Source of the DNA: DATBRV01 sp036560145 | GTDB taxonomy: Bacteria > Myxococcota_A > UBA9160 > SMWR01 | Assembly: GCA_036560145.1 (NCBI GenBank) | Contig: DATBRV010000137.1 | Span: 1-59,699 of the forward strand | Direction: 5' to 3' | Length of the DNA: 59,699 nt | Shown here: positions 40,873 to 48,699 of the stretch, piece after piece | Layout: each line of letters opens with the position of its first letter | Numbering within the stretch: position 1 is the stretch's first letter | Translations under genes and position numbers: made by a program | Notes under the pieces: generated by a model | Databases searched by the model: none | Seen by the model: the letters and a program-made list of their open reading frames with translations, nothing else | Told to the model about the DNA's origin: nothing

Positions 40873-43476
40873 TTGCGAAGCGCGCGCACCGCGAGAACCC
40901 CGAGCTACCGCCTCGCCCCCGGCGTGCGCCCGAGCCACGTCGATCTCCAGGTCGAGCTCGACCCGGGCGCCGGCGATCGCTATCGCGGCGAGGTCGCGAT
41001 CCAGATTACGCTCGCGCGCGCGACGCGCCGACTGCGTCTGCACGCGGTCGATCTCGCGGTCTCCCGCGCGCGGGTCGAGGTGGACGGCGCGACGCTCGCG
41101 GCGCGCTGCACGCCGCAGCCCTCGGTCGGGATGCTCGAGCTCGCCCTCGGGAAGCCGATCCCCGCCGGCCGCGCCACCCTGCGTCTGGCCTTCTCGGGGA
41201 GGCTGCGCCGGGACCTCTGCGGTCTCTACGCCGCGCGCTCCGGCTCGCACCGGTTCGCCTTCACGCAGCTCGAAGCGACCGACGCGCGCAAGTTCTTCCC
41301 GTGCTTCGACGAGCCGGCCATGAAGGCGCGCTTCCGGATCGCCGTCACGACCGCCCGGGCGAACCGCGTGCTCTCGAACGCGAGGGTCGAGCGCACACGC
41401 CTGCTTCCCAGGGGCCGCAAGCAGGTCTGCTTCGAGGAGACGCCTCCCCTCTCGACCTACCTGGTGGCGCTCGCGGTCGGTCCGCTCGAGGGCTCGGCGA
41501 AGGTCAAGCTCGGCCGGACGCCGATCCAGGTCTGGCACGCGCCCGGCAAGCGCCGCCTGACGGCCTTCGCGCTGGAGGCGGCGCGGGCCAGCCTGGCCCG
41601 CCTCGAGCGCTACTTCGGCCTGCCCTACCCCTACACGAAGCTGGATCTGGTGGCGGTTCCGGATTTCGAGTTCGGCGCGATGGAGAACGCGGGCGCCGTC
41701 TTCTTCCGCGAGACGTTGCTGCTGCTCGATCCCGCGACCGCGACGCTGGCCGAGCGCAAGCGGGCGGCGGAGGTGATCGCGCACGAGCTCGCTCACATGT
41801 GGTACGGCGATCTCGTCACCATGGCCTGGTGGGACGATCTCTGGCTGAACGAGGCGTTCGCCACCTGGATGGCCTTCGCGGTCGTCGACGACTGGAAGCC
41901 CGCCTGGCGCATGTGGCACGACTTCCAGCACGGGCGCGCCGCGGCCCTCGAGCTCGACGCGCTGCGCCACACGCATCCGATCTATTGCCAGGTGCGCACG
42001 GCCGAGGAGGCGAGCGCCAACTTCGACCTGATCACCTACGAGAAGGGCGCCTCGGTGGTGCGGATGCTGGAGCGCTACCTCGGGCAAGTCACGTTCCGGC
42101 GCGGCGTGCGCGCCTACATCCGCCGCCATCGGGAGGGCAACACGCGCGCGTCGGACCTCTGGCGCGCGCTCTCGGAGGCCTCGGGCCAGCCCGTCGAAGC
42201 CATGGCCCGCGCCTGGATCGAGCAGCCGGGCTACCCGATGGTGTCGGTGGCCCGGACGCGCGCGCGCGGGCGGTCGCTGCTCACGCTCTCGCAGTCGAGG
42301 TTCGGCCTGCGGCGAGCCGCGCGCAGGCGGGGCGGCGCCCAGCGCTGGCCGATCCCGTGGGTGGGGAGGATCGCGGGGGCCGGCGGGCGCCCGCGCCTCG
42401 AGCGCAAGCTCCTGGTCGGGGCGCGCGAGCGGATCGACCTGGGCCGGGCGGAGCCGAAGTTCGTGTATGGCAACGCCGACGAGGGAGGCTTCTTCCGGCC
42501 CGCGCACGCTCCCGCGGAGATCCGCGCGCTGCGGGCCTCGCTACCGGCGCTCTCCCCGGTCGAGCGGATGGGCCTGGTCGACCACCAGTGGGCGCTGGTG
42601 CGCGCCGGACGCGCCGGGCTGGACGGCCTGCTCGAGCTGGCCGAGGCGCTCGCGAACGAGCGCGATCCCGACGTGCTGCTCACTCTGCGGCGCCCGCTCG
42701 GCTTCGTCGGCGGCTCGCTGATCCCCGACGCGGCGCCCGGCGCCGCGCTCCGCTACGAGCGCTTCGTGGCGCGCAGCTACGGTCCCGCCTTCGCCGAGCT
42801 CGGCTGGGCGCCCGGCCGGGGGGAAGCGGAGTCGACCCGCGTGCGCCGCGCGGCGCTGCTCGGGCTGGTGGGCGGGGTGGGCGGCGCGAGCGAGGTGGTG
42901 GCCGAGGCGGCGGCGCGCTGCGAGCGCTACCTCGCCGATCGCCGCTCGCTGGATCCGAACCTCGCGGACGGGGTGGTGGCGCTGGCGGCCCGCGCGGGAG
43001 ACGCAAAGCTGCAGCGACGCTTCGAGGCCGCCATGCGCCGCGCGGGAACACCCCAGGAGCAGCGCCGCTTCCTGTTCGCGCTGGCGGACTTCCGGGAGCC
43101 CGCGCTGATCGACCGCACGCTCGCGCTTTCGCTCACCGACGCGGTCGCCACCCAGGACGTGATCTTCCTGCTCTCGCGGCTGCTCGGGAACCCGGCCGCG
43201 CGCGAGCGGACCTGGCGGTTCACGAAGCGGCATTGGAAGGCCCTGCGCCGCCGCATGCCGTCGCTGCTCGCCGGACGCCTGATCGAGGCGACCCCCGCCC
43301 TGCTCACCCCGGCCTACCGGCGCGACGTCGCGGCCTTCTTCGCCAGGCACCCGGTGCCGAGCGGCGCGCGCGCGCTGCGCCAGGCGCTCGAGCGATTCGA
43401 CGCCTATCGCGCGCTCCGGCGGCCGGCGGCCGCCGCGCTCGAGCGCTTCCTGCGCGGAGCCGGGGCCCCGGACTAG
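40873..43476 (+). CDS. M1-family aminopeptidase
   Basis: 867 residues. N-terminal beta domain (YRLAPGVRPSHVDLQVELDP), then the exopeptidase motif GAMENAG and the zinc site H304-E-L-A-H308-x18-E327 in HELAHMWYGDLVT...WLNEAFA. A long ERAP-like helical C-terminal domain completes the PepN/ERAP1-type architecture. It removes N-terminal residues from peptides, probably in the cytoplasm since no signal peptide is present. The TTG start at 40873 gives the expected N-terminus. Follows the oxygenase-like gene by 12 bases; its stop shares CTAG with the next gene on the other strand. Confidence 0.93.
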   Translation: MRSARTARTPSYRLAPGVRPSHVDLQVELDPGAGDRYRGEVAIQITLARATRRLRLHAVDLAVSRARVEVDGATLAARCTPQPSVGMLELALGKPIPAGRATLRLAFSGRLRRDLCGLYAARSGSHRFAFTQLEATDARKFFPCFDEPAMKARFRIAVTTARANRVLSNARVERTRLLPRGRKQVCFEETPPLSTYLVALAVGPLEGSAKVKLGRTPIQVWHAPGKRRLTAFALEAARASLARLERYFGLPYPYTKLDLVAVPDFEFGAMENAGAVFFRETLLLLDPATATLAERKRAAEVIAHELAHMWYGDLVTMAWWDDLWLNEAFATWMAFAVVDDWKPAWRMWHDFQHGRAAALELDALRHTHPIYCQVRTAEEASANFDLITYEKGASVVRMLERYLGQVTFRRGVRAYIRRHREGNTRASDLWRALSEASGQPVEAMARAWIEQPGYPMVSVARTRARGRSLLTLSQSRFGLRRAARRRGGAQRWPIPWVGRIAGAGGRPRLERKLLVGARERIDLGRAEPKFVYGNADEGGFFRPAHAPAEIRALRASLPALSPVERMGLVDHQWALVRAGRAGLDGLLELAEALANERDPDVLLTLRRPLGFVGGSLIPDAAPGAALRYERFVARSYGPAFAELGWAPGRGEAESTRVRRAALLGLVGGVGGASEVVAEAAARCERYLADRRSLDPNLADGVVALAARAGDAKLQRRFEAAMRRAGTPQEQRRFLFALADFREPALIDRTLALSLTDAVATQDVIFLLSRLLGNPAARERTWRFTKRHWKALRRRMPSLLAGRLIEATPALLTPAYRRDVAAFFARHPVPSGARALRQALERFDAYRALRRPAAAALERFLRGAGAPD

Positions 43477-44072
43477 GCCGACTCGTCGCTGCGCGGCACC
43501 AGACCCGTGGCCCGCGAGATCCATCCCTCCAGCCGTCGGAAGAACGAGACCCGCGTCAGCGCCGGATTGCACCAGCCCGTGGTGATGCAGTAGTGCGTCG
43601 TGTAGGGCGCGGCGTGGTGCAGCGCGTGGCGCTCGCGGCTCAGGATCAGCCCGCGGCGCTGCAGCCAGCGGACCCAGGCGGGCGCCTGGCTCCGATGCGC
43701 CCACTGGTGGATCTGGTTGGTGGGAAGCGCGCACGCGCCGAGGGCGACGCAGAAGACGGTCGCCACCCGGCCCTCGGCGTCCGAGAGCGGGATCAGCAAG
43801 CCGCCCGCCAGCAGGGGAAGGCTGAGCAGGGCGACGTCGCCGTTCAGATCGACGAAGCCGCGGCGCAGGATGTCTTCCGGGTTCAGGTGGTGGACGCGGA
43901 ACGGATGCAGGAAGCGCCGGCCGAGCACCGGCATGCGCTCGCTTCCCCAGGTGTCGGCGCCCCAGTGGACCAGCCCCGAAGCGAAATCGGCGAGCAGCAG
44001 CGCCGCCAGCACGACGAGGGGCGTCCACCACTCAAACAGGGCGCCGGCGCCGGCGAGCCTGCGCAGGTGCAC
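43473..44072 (-). CDS. Plasmanylethanolamine desaturase-like membrane protein (CarF/PEDS1/Kua family)
   Basis: About 199 residues from GTG 44072; the protein probably begins further upstream (the frame reads like a membrane helix to about 44135, with only CTG or TTG 44291 available). The histidine-rich desaturase pattern is complete: LADFASGLVHWGADTWG, FLHPFRVHHLNPED, NQIHQWAHRS and RERHALHHAAPYTTHYC. This is the TMEM189/CarF layout, whose members desaturate the alkyl chain of ether phospholipids to make plasmalogens and, in Myxococcus, serve blue-light carotenogenesis signalling. Several hydrophobic helices alternate with the histidines. Overlaps the convergent aminopeptidase stop (CTAG) and lies just downstream of a small membrane-protein gene. 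Confidence 0.8.
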   Translation of the reverse strand: MHLRRLAGAGALFEWWTPLVVLAALLLADFASGLVHWGADTWGSERMPVLGRRFLHPFRVHHLNPEDILRRGFVDLNGDVALLSLPLLAGGLLIPLSDAEGRVATVFCVALGACALPTNQIHQWAHRSQAPAWVRWLQRRGLILSRERHALHHAAPYTTHYCITTGWCNPALTRVSFFRRLEGWISRATGLVPRSDESA

Positions 44073-44187
44073 CAGCAGCAGGCCGACTGCGGCGAGCAGG
44101 CAGGCGGTTTCGAGGCTCCAGACCAGCGGGCTGACCGGATCGTGCTCGGGTCGTGCTCGCGGCCCCGGCTCCAGGCGTCGCCCCCCG

Positions 44188-44601
44188 CTACTGCGGAATG
44201 TCCATCGGCTTGCGCTCGAGCAGCGCCAGCCAGCCGCGGACGATCCGGTAGAGGATCCAGAGGCTGATCGCGACGAAGACCGCGAGGCCAACCGGGAACA
44301 AGATGATCGTCGCGAACAGCCCGAGGCCGACCAGCACCCAGAAGAGCGCGTACCAGAAGGTGCGGATCTGCCACGAGAAGTGGGATTCGAGGTAGCTGCC
44401 GCGCACTTCCGCGCGCTTCGCGTAGTTGAGGATCACCGCGATGATCGAGGGCCAGCCGGTGAGGAAGGCGCCGACGATGGTCGCGGTGCCGACCAGTCCG
44501 GTCACCGCGCTGAAGGCATGCAGGGCGTAGATCACGTGCGCGAGCGTGACGAGGCCCTCGCGGGGCTCGCCAGAACCTGAAATGGCTTCGTAGCTCGACA
44601 T
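44188..44601 (-). CDS. Small membrane protein (DUF4870-like)
   Basis: 137 residues with three hydrophobic helices: GLVTLAHVIYALHAFSAVTG, TFWYALFWVLVGLGLFATII and AVFVAISLWILYRIVRGWL, and the linking motif NYAKRAEVRGSYLESHFSWQ that marks a family of small proteobacterial membrane proteins of unknown function. The -10 hexamer TAGCAT is ten bases before ATG 44601, leaving a leader of only a few bases. It may be co-transcribed with the CarF-like gene, whose start lies near or inside its end. Confidence 0.8.
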   Translation of the reverse strand: MSSYEAISGSGEPREGLVTLAHVIYALHAFSAVTGLVGTATIVGAFLTGWPSIIAVILNYAKRAEVRGSYLESHFSWQIRTFWYALFWVLVGLGLFATIILFPVGLAVFVAISLWILYRIVRGWLALLERKPMDIPQ

Positions 44602-44611
44602 GCTGCGAGGG

Positions 44612-44617
44612 ATGCTA
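44612..44617 (-). promoter_or_regulatory. Probable -10 element of the small membrane protein gene
   Basis: TAGCAT in CGTTAGCATCCC; leader of about four bases. Confidence 0.4.
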
Positions 44618-44665
44618 ACGGCCCCGCGAGCGAGCGTCGAGCCGAGGGCGCCCCCGACGGCGCGC

Positions 44666-44671
44666 TAAGGT
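44666..44671 (+). promoter_or_regulatory. Probable -10 element of the histone-fold gene
   Basis: TAAGGT about 29 bases before GTG 44701; the leader carries AAGGAGATGAT. Confidence 0.4.
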
Positions 44672-44700
44672 TCGCGACGGACGGTTGCGAAGGAGATGAT

Positions 44701-45174
44701 GTGGGCCAGGAAACCCAGTGGCGCCGGTGCAGCGCCTGCAAGCAGCCGATCGCCGTGTCCTCGATCTATTGGGTCTGCGGCGTGTCGACCTGCAATCGCG
44801 AGCGCACGGGACTCGTCTTCTGCTCCGTCCGCTGCTGGGAAGAGCACCTGCCGAGCGCGAATCACCGCGAAGCGTGGGCCGTCGAGAAGACCGCGCCCGC
44901 CACGCCGGCTGCCGCTGCCAGGCCCGCCCCCGAGAAGTCCGCGCCTGCCCGGCCCGTCGCCGCGCAGAAGCCGGCCGCGAAGGCACCCGAAGAGGTGCTG
45001 ATCGTCGCGAGCCGGCTCAAGGACTACATCCGGGAGACGTCGGGGTTCAGCACCTCGGATCGCGTGCTGGCGCCGCTCTCGGTGATCGTCCGTCGCCTGT
45101 GCGACGAGGCGGTGAAGAATGCCACGCGCGAGGGCCGCACCACCGTGCTCGATCGGGACATCCCGAGAGGCTGA
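44701..45174 (+). CDS. Zinc-finger / histone-fold fusion protein
   Basis: 157 residues in three parts. Residues 10-55 hold C10-x2-C13, C26-x4-C31, C41-x3-C45 and H49-x5-H55, enough ligands for two zinc ions (a cross-brace finger). Residues 63-97 are an Ala/Pro/Lys-rich disordered linker like a histone or H1 tail. Residues 99-155 read as one histone fold: VLIVASRLKDYIRETSGFST, then VLAPLSVIVRRLCDEAVKNA and the DNA-contacting end GREGRTTVLDRDIP-like segment (REGRTTVLDRDIP), matching single-domain bacterial and archaeal histones, which end GRKT-x5-D. It should dimerise through the fold and bind DNA, with the zinc finger recruiting a partner or extra DNA. GTG 44701 follows a perfect AAGGAG; overlapping ATGs are out of frame. 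Confidence 0.85.
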   Translation: MGQETQWRRCSACKQPIAVSSIYWVCGVSTCNRERTGLVFCSVRCWEEHLPSANHREAWAVEKTAPATPAAAARPAPEKSAPARPVAAQKPAAKAPEEVLIVASRLKDYIRETSGFSTSDRVLAPLSVIVRRLCDEAVKNATREGRTTVLDRDIPRG

Positions 45175-45191
45175 TCGCGCCTCCTACCCGT

Positions 45192-45833
45192 TCACGGGAC
45201 GCGCCGGCGCTCGCTGCGCCAGGCGCCCCAGGCGACCGCGCCGAAGAGCACGAGTGCGCTGGCGGCGACGGCCCGCGGGCCGATCGGCGGCGGAAGGGCG
45301 CTGAGGACGACTTGCACCGCGAGCAGCGAAGCCGTGATGGCGACGACACCGCGGCGCAGGCCCTGGCCCCCGCGAGGGCCGCGCAGCAGCCACCAGGCGC
45401 TCGCGATCAGCAGCAGCGACTCGACGCCGATCGCGACGACCGGAAGGTTCCAGAGCGCGAGTCCGTGCTTCGCCGATCCGCTCCAGAGCAGCAGATCCGG
45501 CCGGTGCACGATCCAATCCAGGAGCCAGTGCGAGGCGACCGCGCCCGCCACCAGCAGCGACGCCAGCCCTTCGCGCCGCCAGGCGAAGACGGCCGCGCCC
45601 GCGAGCGCCGCCCAGCCGAGCGCCCCGAGCAGGCTGTGCGTGTAGGGCATGTCGTAGAGGTCGAGCGGATTCGAGGCGAGGCTCGGGTCGACGCGCAGGT
45701 GCTCGATGCCGGCGATCACGAAGCCGGCCCACAAGACGTCGATCAGCTGCACGGCGATCGCGAGGATCCAGAGCGGAAGACCCGGCGCCAGCGCCTTGGC
45801 GAGGAACGCCGCGCTGTAGTGCCCCGCCAACAT
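45192..45833 (-). CDS. YdjM-like membrane-bound metal-dependent hydrolase family protein
   Basis: 213 residues with about five hydrophobic helices. The N-terminal MLAGHYSAAFLAKAL, the PYTHSLLGALGW block and ASHWLLDWIVHRPDL carry the histidine/aspartate pattern of the DUF457/YdjM family of putative membrane-bound hydrolases. No reaction is known for the family. ATG 45833 follows GGAGGAG. Its C-terminus lies 17 bases from the end of the histone-fold gene; the promoter hexamer TAGGCT is at 45870-45875. Confidence 0.75.
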   Translation of the reverse strand: MLAGHYSAAFLAKALAPGLPLWILAIAVQLIDVLWAGFVIAGIEHLRVDPSLASNPLDLYDMPYTHSLLGALGWAALAGAAVFAWRREGLASLLVAGAVASHWLLDWIVHRPDLLLWSGSAKHGLALWNLPVVAIGVESLLLIASAWWLLRGPRGGQGLRRGVVAITASLLAVQVVLSALPPPIGPRAVAASALVLFGAVAWGAWRSERRRVP

Positions 45834-45869
45834 CGCGCCGGCTCCTCCGCTTCCCGAAGCAGGCGCTCC

Positions 45870-45875
45870 AGCCTA
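45870..45875 (-). promoter_or_regulatory. Probable -10 element of the YdjM-like gene
   Basis: TAGGCT in GTGGTAGGCTGGAGCGCC, 36 bases before ATG 45833. Confidence 0.4.
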
Positions 45876-45926
45876 CCACGGCCACGCCGCGTGGATGCGG
45901 CGCGCGACACGCGCGATCATCCCGCC

Positions 45927-46748
45927 GTGCAGCCCGTCAAGATCGCCGAGGGGCGCGAGGCCGAGATCCTGGATTGGGGGGAGGGCCGCGTGCTCCGCCT
46001 CTTCCGCGATCCCGCGGCCGGCGCGCGGGCGGACCGCGAGATGGGGGCGCTCGCCGCCGTGCGCTCGGTCCTCCCGATCGTCCCCGAGCCCTTCGAGCGG
46101 ATCGAATGGCAGGGGCGCCCGGGGATCGTCATGCAGCGCGTGGACGGCCGCGACGCGCTCACCCAGATCGGCCGCCAGCCGTGGCGCGTGGCGCAGCTCG
46201 CGGCGCTCAGCGGGCGCATCCACGCCGGCCTGAACGAGATCCGCGCCCCGGACAGCCTGCCCGCGTTGCGCGGCGAGCTCGCCGCGCGCATCGCAGCCGA
46301 CGCCGCCATCCCCGAGCGCCTGCGCGCCGCGGCGCTCGAGGCGCTCGCAGACCTCCCCGACGGCACGGCCTTGTGTCATGGCGACTTCCAGATCGCGAAC
46401 GTGCTGCTGAGCCCGAGCGGGCCCGTGGTGATCGACTGGGGCTACGCCACGCGCGGCGATCCGGCTGGCGACTACGCCCGGAGTCTGCTGATGACGCGCC
46501 TCGGCTCCCTGCCCCCCGGAACCCCGCGCCTGATCCGCTGGGGGCGGCGGCTCGGCACGGGCTTGTTCCGCCAGGCGTACCAGCGAGCGTACCGGCAGCG
46601 GGGATCCCAGGATCCGGTCCGCATCCAACGCTGGGAGCTGGTGCGCGCCGTCGAGCGACTCGCGGATCGGATCCCCGAGGAGCGCGAGCGTCTGCTGCGC
46701 GCGGCGGACCGGATGCTGGGCGAGCGCAGCGCCCGCGGTCACTCGTAG
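45927..46748 (+). CDS. Aminoglycoside phosphotransferase-like kinase
   Basis: 273 residues of the APH/choline-kinase fold. Catalytic loop ALCHGDFQIANVLL (H-G-D-x4-N) and metal-binding VVIDWGYATRGDPAGDYA are intact, and the N-terminal lobe reads REAEILDWGEGRVLRLF. Substrates of the family include aminoglycosides, choline, homoserine and macrolides; resistance should not be assumed. Start GTG 45927 has no ribosome-binding site but lies six bases after GATCAT, a poor -10 hexamer, so it may be another leaderless gene. Overlaps the convergent permease gene by ten bases. Confidence 0.8.
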   Translation: MQPVKIAEGREAEILDWGEGRVLRLFRDPAAGARADREMGALAAVRSVLPIVPEPFERIEWQGRPGIVMQRVDGRDALTQIGRQPWRVAQLAALSGRIHAGLNEIRAPDSLPALRGELAARIAADAAIPERLRAAALEALADLPDGTALCHGDFQIANVLLSPSGPVVIDWGYATRGDPAGDYARSLLMTRLGSLPPGTPRLIRWGRRLGTGLFRQAYQRAYRQRGSQDPVRIQRWELVRAVERLADRIPEERERLLRAADRMLGERSARGHS

Positions 46749-47971
46749 CGAAGGGCCGCGATCGGATCGAGGGCCGCGGCGCGTCGCGCCGGCCAGAAGC
46801 CGAAGAAGACGCCGACCGTCGCCGAGAACAGCAGCGCCAGCACGATCGCCGGGCCCGAGATCAGCGTCGGCCAGCCCGCGAGCAGCGAGATGGCCCCTGC
46901 CGAGGCGATCCCGAGCACCACGCCGATCACGCCGCCGGCCCCCGCCAGCACGACTGCCTCCACCAGGAACTGGAGCAGGATGTGCCGACGCTTGGCGCCG
47001 ACCGCCATCCGGATCCCGATCTCGCGGGTCCGCTCCGTCACCGACACCAGCAGGATGTTCATGATCCCGATCCCGCCCACCAGCAGCGAGATCGACGCGA
47101 CGCAGAGCAGCAGCATCGCCATCACCCGGCTCGCGCTCTCCTGCGCGAGCGCCATCTCGTTCAGGTTGCGAACGGTGAAGTCGTCGTCGGCGCCCGGCGC
47201 GATCCGGTGTCGCTGGCGCAGCAGCGTGGCGATCTGCTCGGTCGCGGGGAGGACGTCCTGCGCGCGCGCCGCCGACGCGAACACCATGTCGACCGTGCCG
47301 AGGATCTCCGAGCCGAGCACGCGGCGCTCGGCGGTCGAGAAGGGGATCACGACCGTATCGTCCTGATCCTGCCCCCAGCTCGTCTGGCCCTTGCGCACGA
47401 GCACGCCGACCACGCGGAACGGCACGTCCTTGACGCGGATCATCGCGCCCACGGGATCCTCGCCCGGGCCGAACAGGTTCTCGGCCACGGTCTTGCCGAG
47501 CAACGCCACGCGATTGGCGCTCTCCTCGTCGCGCACGCCGAACACGGCGCCCGATTCCACGGGCCAGTCGCGGACCGAGAAGTAGCCGGGGGAGACGCCC
47601 TGGATCTGGGTCGACCAGTTGAGCTCCCCCTGGATCACCTGTCCGATCTGCCGCTTCATCCAGGCGACGTCGGTGATCAGGTTGCATTCCGCCGCGATCG
47701 CCTTCGCGTCCTCCCGCGTGAGGGTCGAGACCCCGCCCGAACCCGAGCGCACACCGGCGCTGGTGGTGGCCCCCGGCACGACCATCAGCAGGTTCGTGCC
47801 GAGGCTCTGGATCTGCGCGCGCACGGCTTCGCTCGCGCCCTGGCCGATGCTCACCATCACGATCACCGCGCCCACGCCGATCACCACGCCGAGCATGGTG
47901 AGCGCCGAGCGCAGCTTGTTGCGGCGCAGCGCGCGCAGCGCGGTGCGGGCGGTCATCGCGAAGAGCCTCAT
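46739..47971 (-). CDS. MacB-type ABC transporter permease
   Basis: 410 residues. Starts with RTALRALRRNKLRSALTMLGVVIGV, the first helix of the MacB/FtsX permease family, followed by a large periplasmic domain (about 45-280) and three C-terminal helices with LLVGGIGIMNILLVSVTERTREIGIR-type sequence (VTERTREIGIRMAVGA). It ends PARRAAALDPIAALRYE. It works with the ATPase encoded just upstream to drive an energy-coupled periplasm-to-TolC efflux or lipoprotein-like export. Last gene of a five-gene operon; start ATG overlaps the ATPase stop by four bases. Confidence 0.93.
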   Translation of the reverse strand: MRLFAMTARTALRALRRNKLRSALTMLGVVIGVGAVIVMVSIGQGASEAVRAQIQSLGTNLLMVVPGATTSAGVRSGSGGVSTLTREDAKAIAAECNLITDVAWMKRQIGQVIQGELNWSTQIQGVSPGYFSVRDWPVESGAVFGVRDEESANRVALLGKTVAENLFGPGEDPVGAMIRVKDVPFRVVGVLVRKGQTSWGQDQDDTVVIPFSTAERRVLGSEILGTVDMVFASAARAQDVLPATEQIATLLRQRHRIAPGADDDFTVRNLNEMALAQESASRVMAMLLLCVASISLLVGGIGIMNILLVSVTERTREIGIRMAVGAKRRHILLQFLVEAVVLAGAGGVIGVVLGIASAGAISLLAGWPTLISGPAIVLALLFSATVGVFFGFWPARRAAALDPIAALRYE

Positions 47972-48699
47972 GCCGCGTCCTCCTCGCGCGCGACGGCCGG
48001 CGTCTGGCGGACGTCGGAGACGATGCCCCCGTCGCGGAAGGTCACCACGCGGCCGGCGTAGCGGGCGATGTCCTGCTCGTGCGTGACGAGCACGATCGTG
48101 ATGCCGTCCTCGTGGTTGAGGCGCTGGAAGAGCGCCAGCAGCTCGAGGCTGGTGCGCGTGTCGAGGTTCCCGGTCGGCTCGTCGGCGAGCAGGAGCGAGG
48201 GGCGGTTCACGAGCGCCCGGGCGATCGCCACCCGCTGCTGCTGGCCGCCCGAGAGCTGATTCGGCAGATGATCGTCGCGGCCCTCGAGCCCGACGGCGCG
48301 CAGCGACGCGCGCGCGCGGCTCCGCTGCTCGGCGGGCGGGACGCCGCCGTAGACCAGGGGCAGCTCCACGTTCTCGAGCGCGCTGGTGCGCGGAACCAGG
48401 TTGAAGCTCTGGAAGACGAAGCCGATCTCGCGATTGCGGATGGTCGCGCGCTCGTCCGAGCTGAGCCCCGCGACGTCGCGCCCCGCCAGCCGATAGCTCC
48501 CTCGCGTCGCGCGGTCGAGGCAGCCGAGCACGTTCATGAAGGTCGACTTGCCGGAGCCCGAGGCGCCCATCACGGCGACCAGCTCGCCGCGCGCGATCTC
48601 GAGCGAGACGCCCTGGAGGGCCGTGACGCGGGTCTCGCCCAGCTCGTAGATGCGCCAGAGATCGCGCACCTCGATCAGCGGCTCGGAAGCGGCCGTCAC
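47968..48699 (-). CDS. MacB-type ABC transporter ATPase
   Basis: 243 residues with Walker A GASGSGKST, Q-loop FVFQSFNLV, signature LSGGQQQRVAIARAL, Walker B LLLADEPTGNLD and switch histidine VTHEQD. Sequence is that of the LolD/MacB ATPase group. Here the ATPase and permease are separate genes, while E. coli MacB is one chain. GTG 48699 overlaps the macA stop by four bases. Confidence 0.95.
   Translation of the reverse strand: MTAASEPLIEVRDLWRIYELGETRVTALQGVSLEIARGELVAVMGASGSGKSTFMNVLGCLDRATRGSYRLAGRDVAGLSSDERATIRNREIGFVFQSFNLVPRTSALENVELPLVYGGVPPAEQRSRARASLRAVGLEGRDDHLPNQLSGGQQQRVAIARALVNRPSLLLADEPTGNLDTRTSLELLALFQRLNHEDGITIVLVTHEQDIARYAGRVVTFRDGGIVSDVRQTPAVAREEDAA

Noticed and set aside
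39897..44267. 1456-codon open frame on + across the oxygenase, aminopeptidase and CarF-like genes
   Set aside because: Longest open frame of the area but pure Arg/Ala/Gly shadow of other reading frames; spans both strands' real genes.
44072..44291. TTG 44291 as start of the CarF-like gene
   Set aside because: Would overlap the upstream membrane-protein gene by 104 bases with a shadow-like Ser/Arg-rich sequence; GTG 44072 used instead, with the caveat that the true start may be between.
45927..46748. Calling the APH-like gene an antibiotic-resistance gene
   Set aside because: The fold covers many small-molecule kinases and there is no resistance context such as integrons or transposons.
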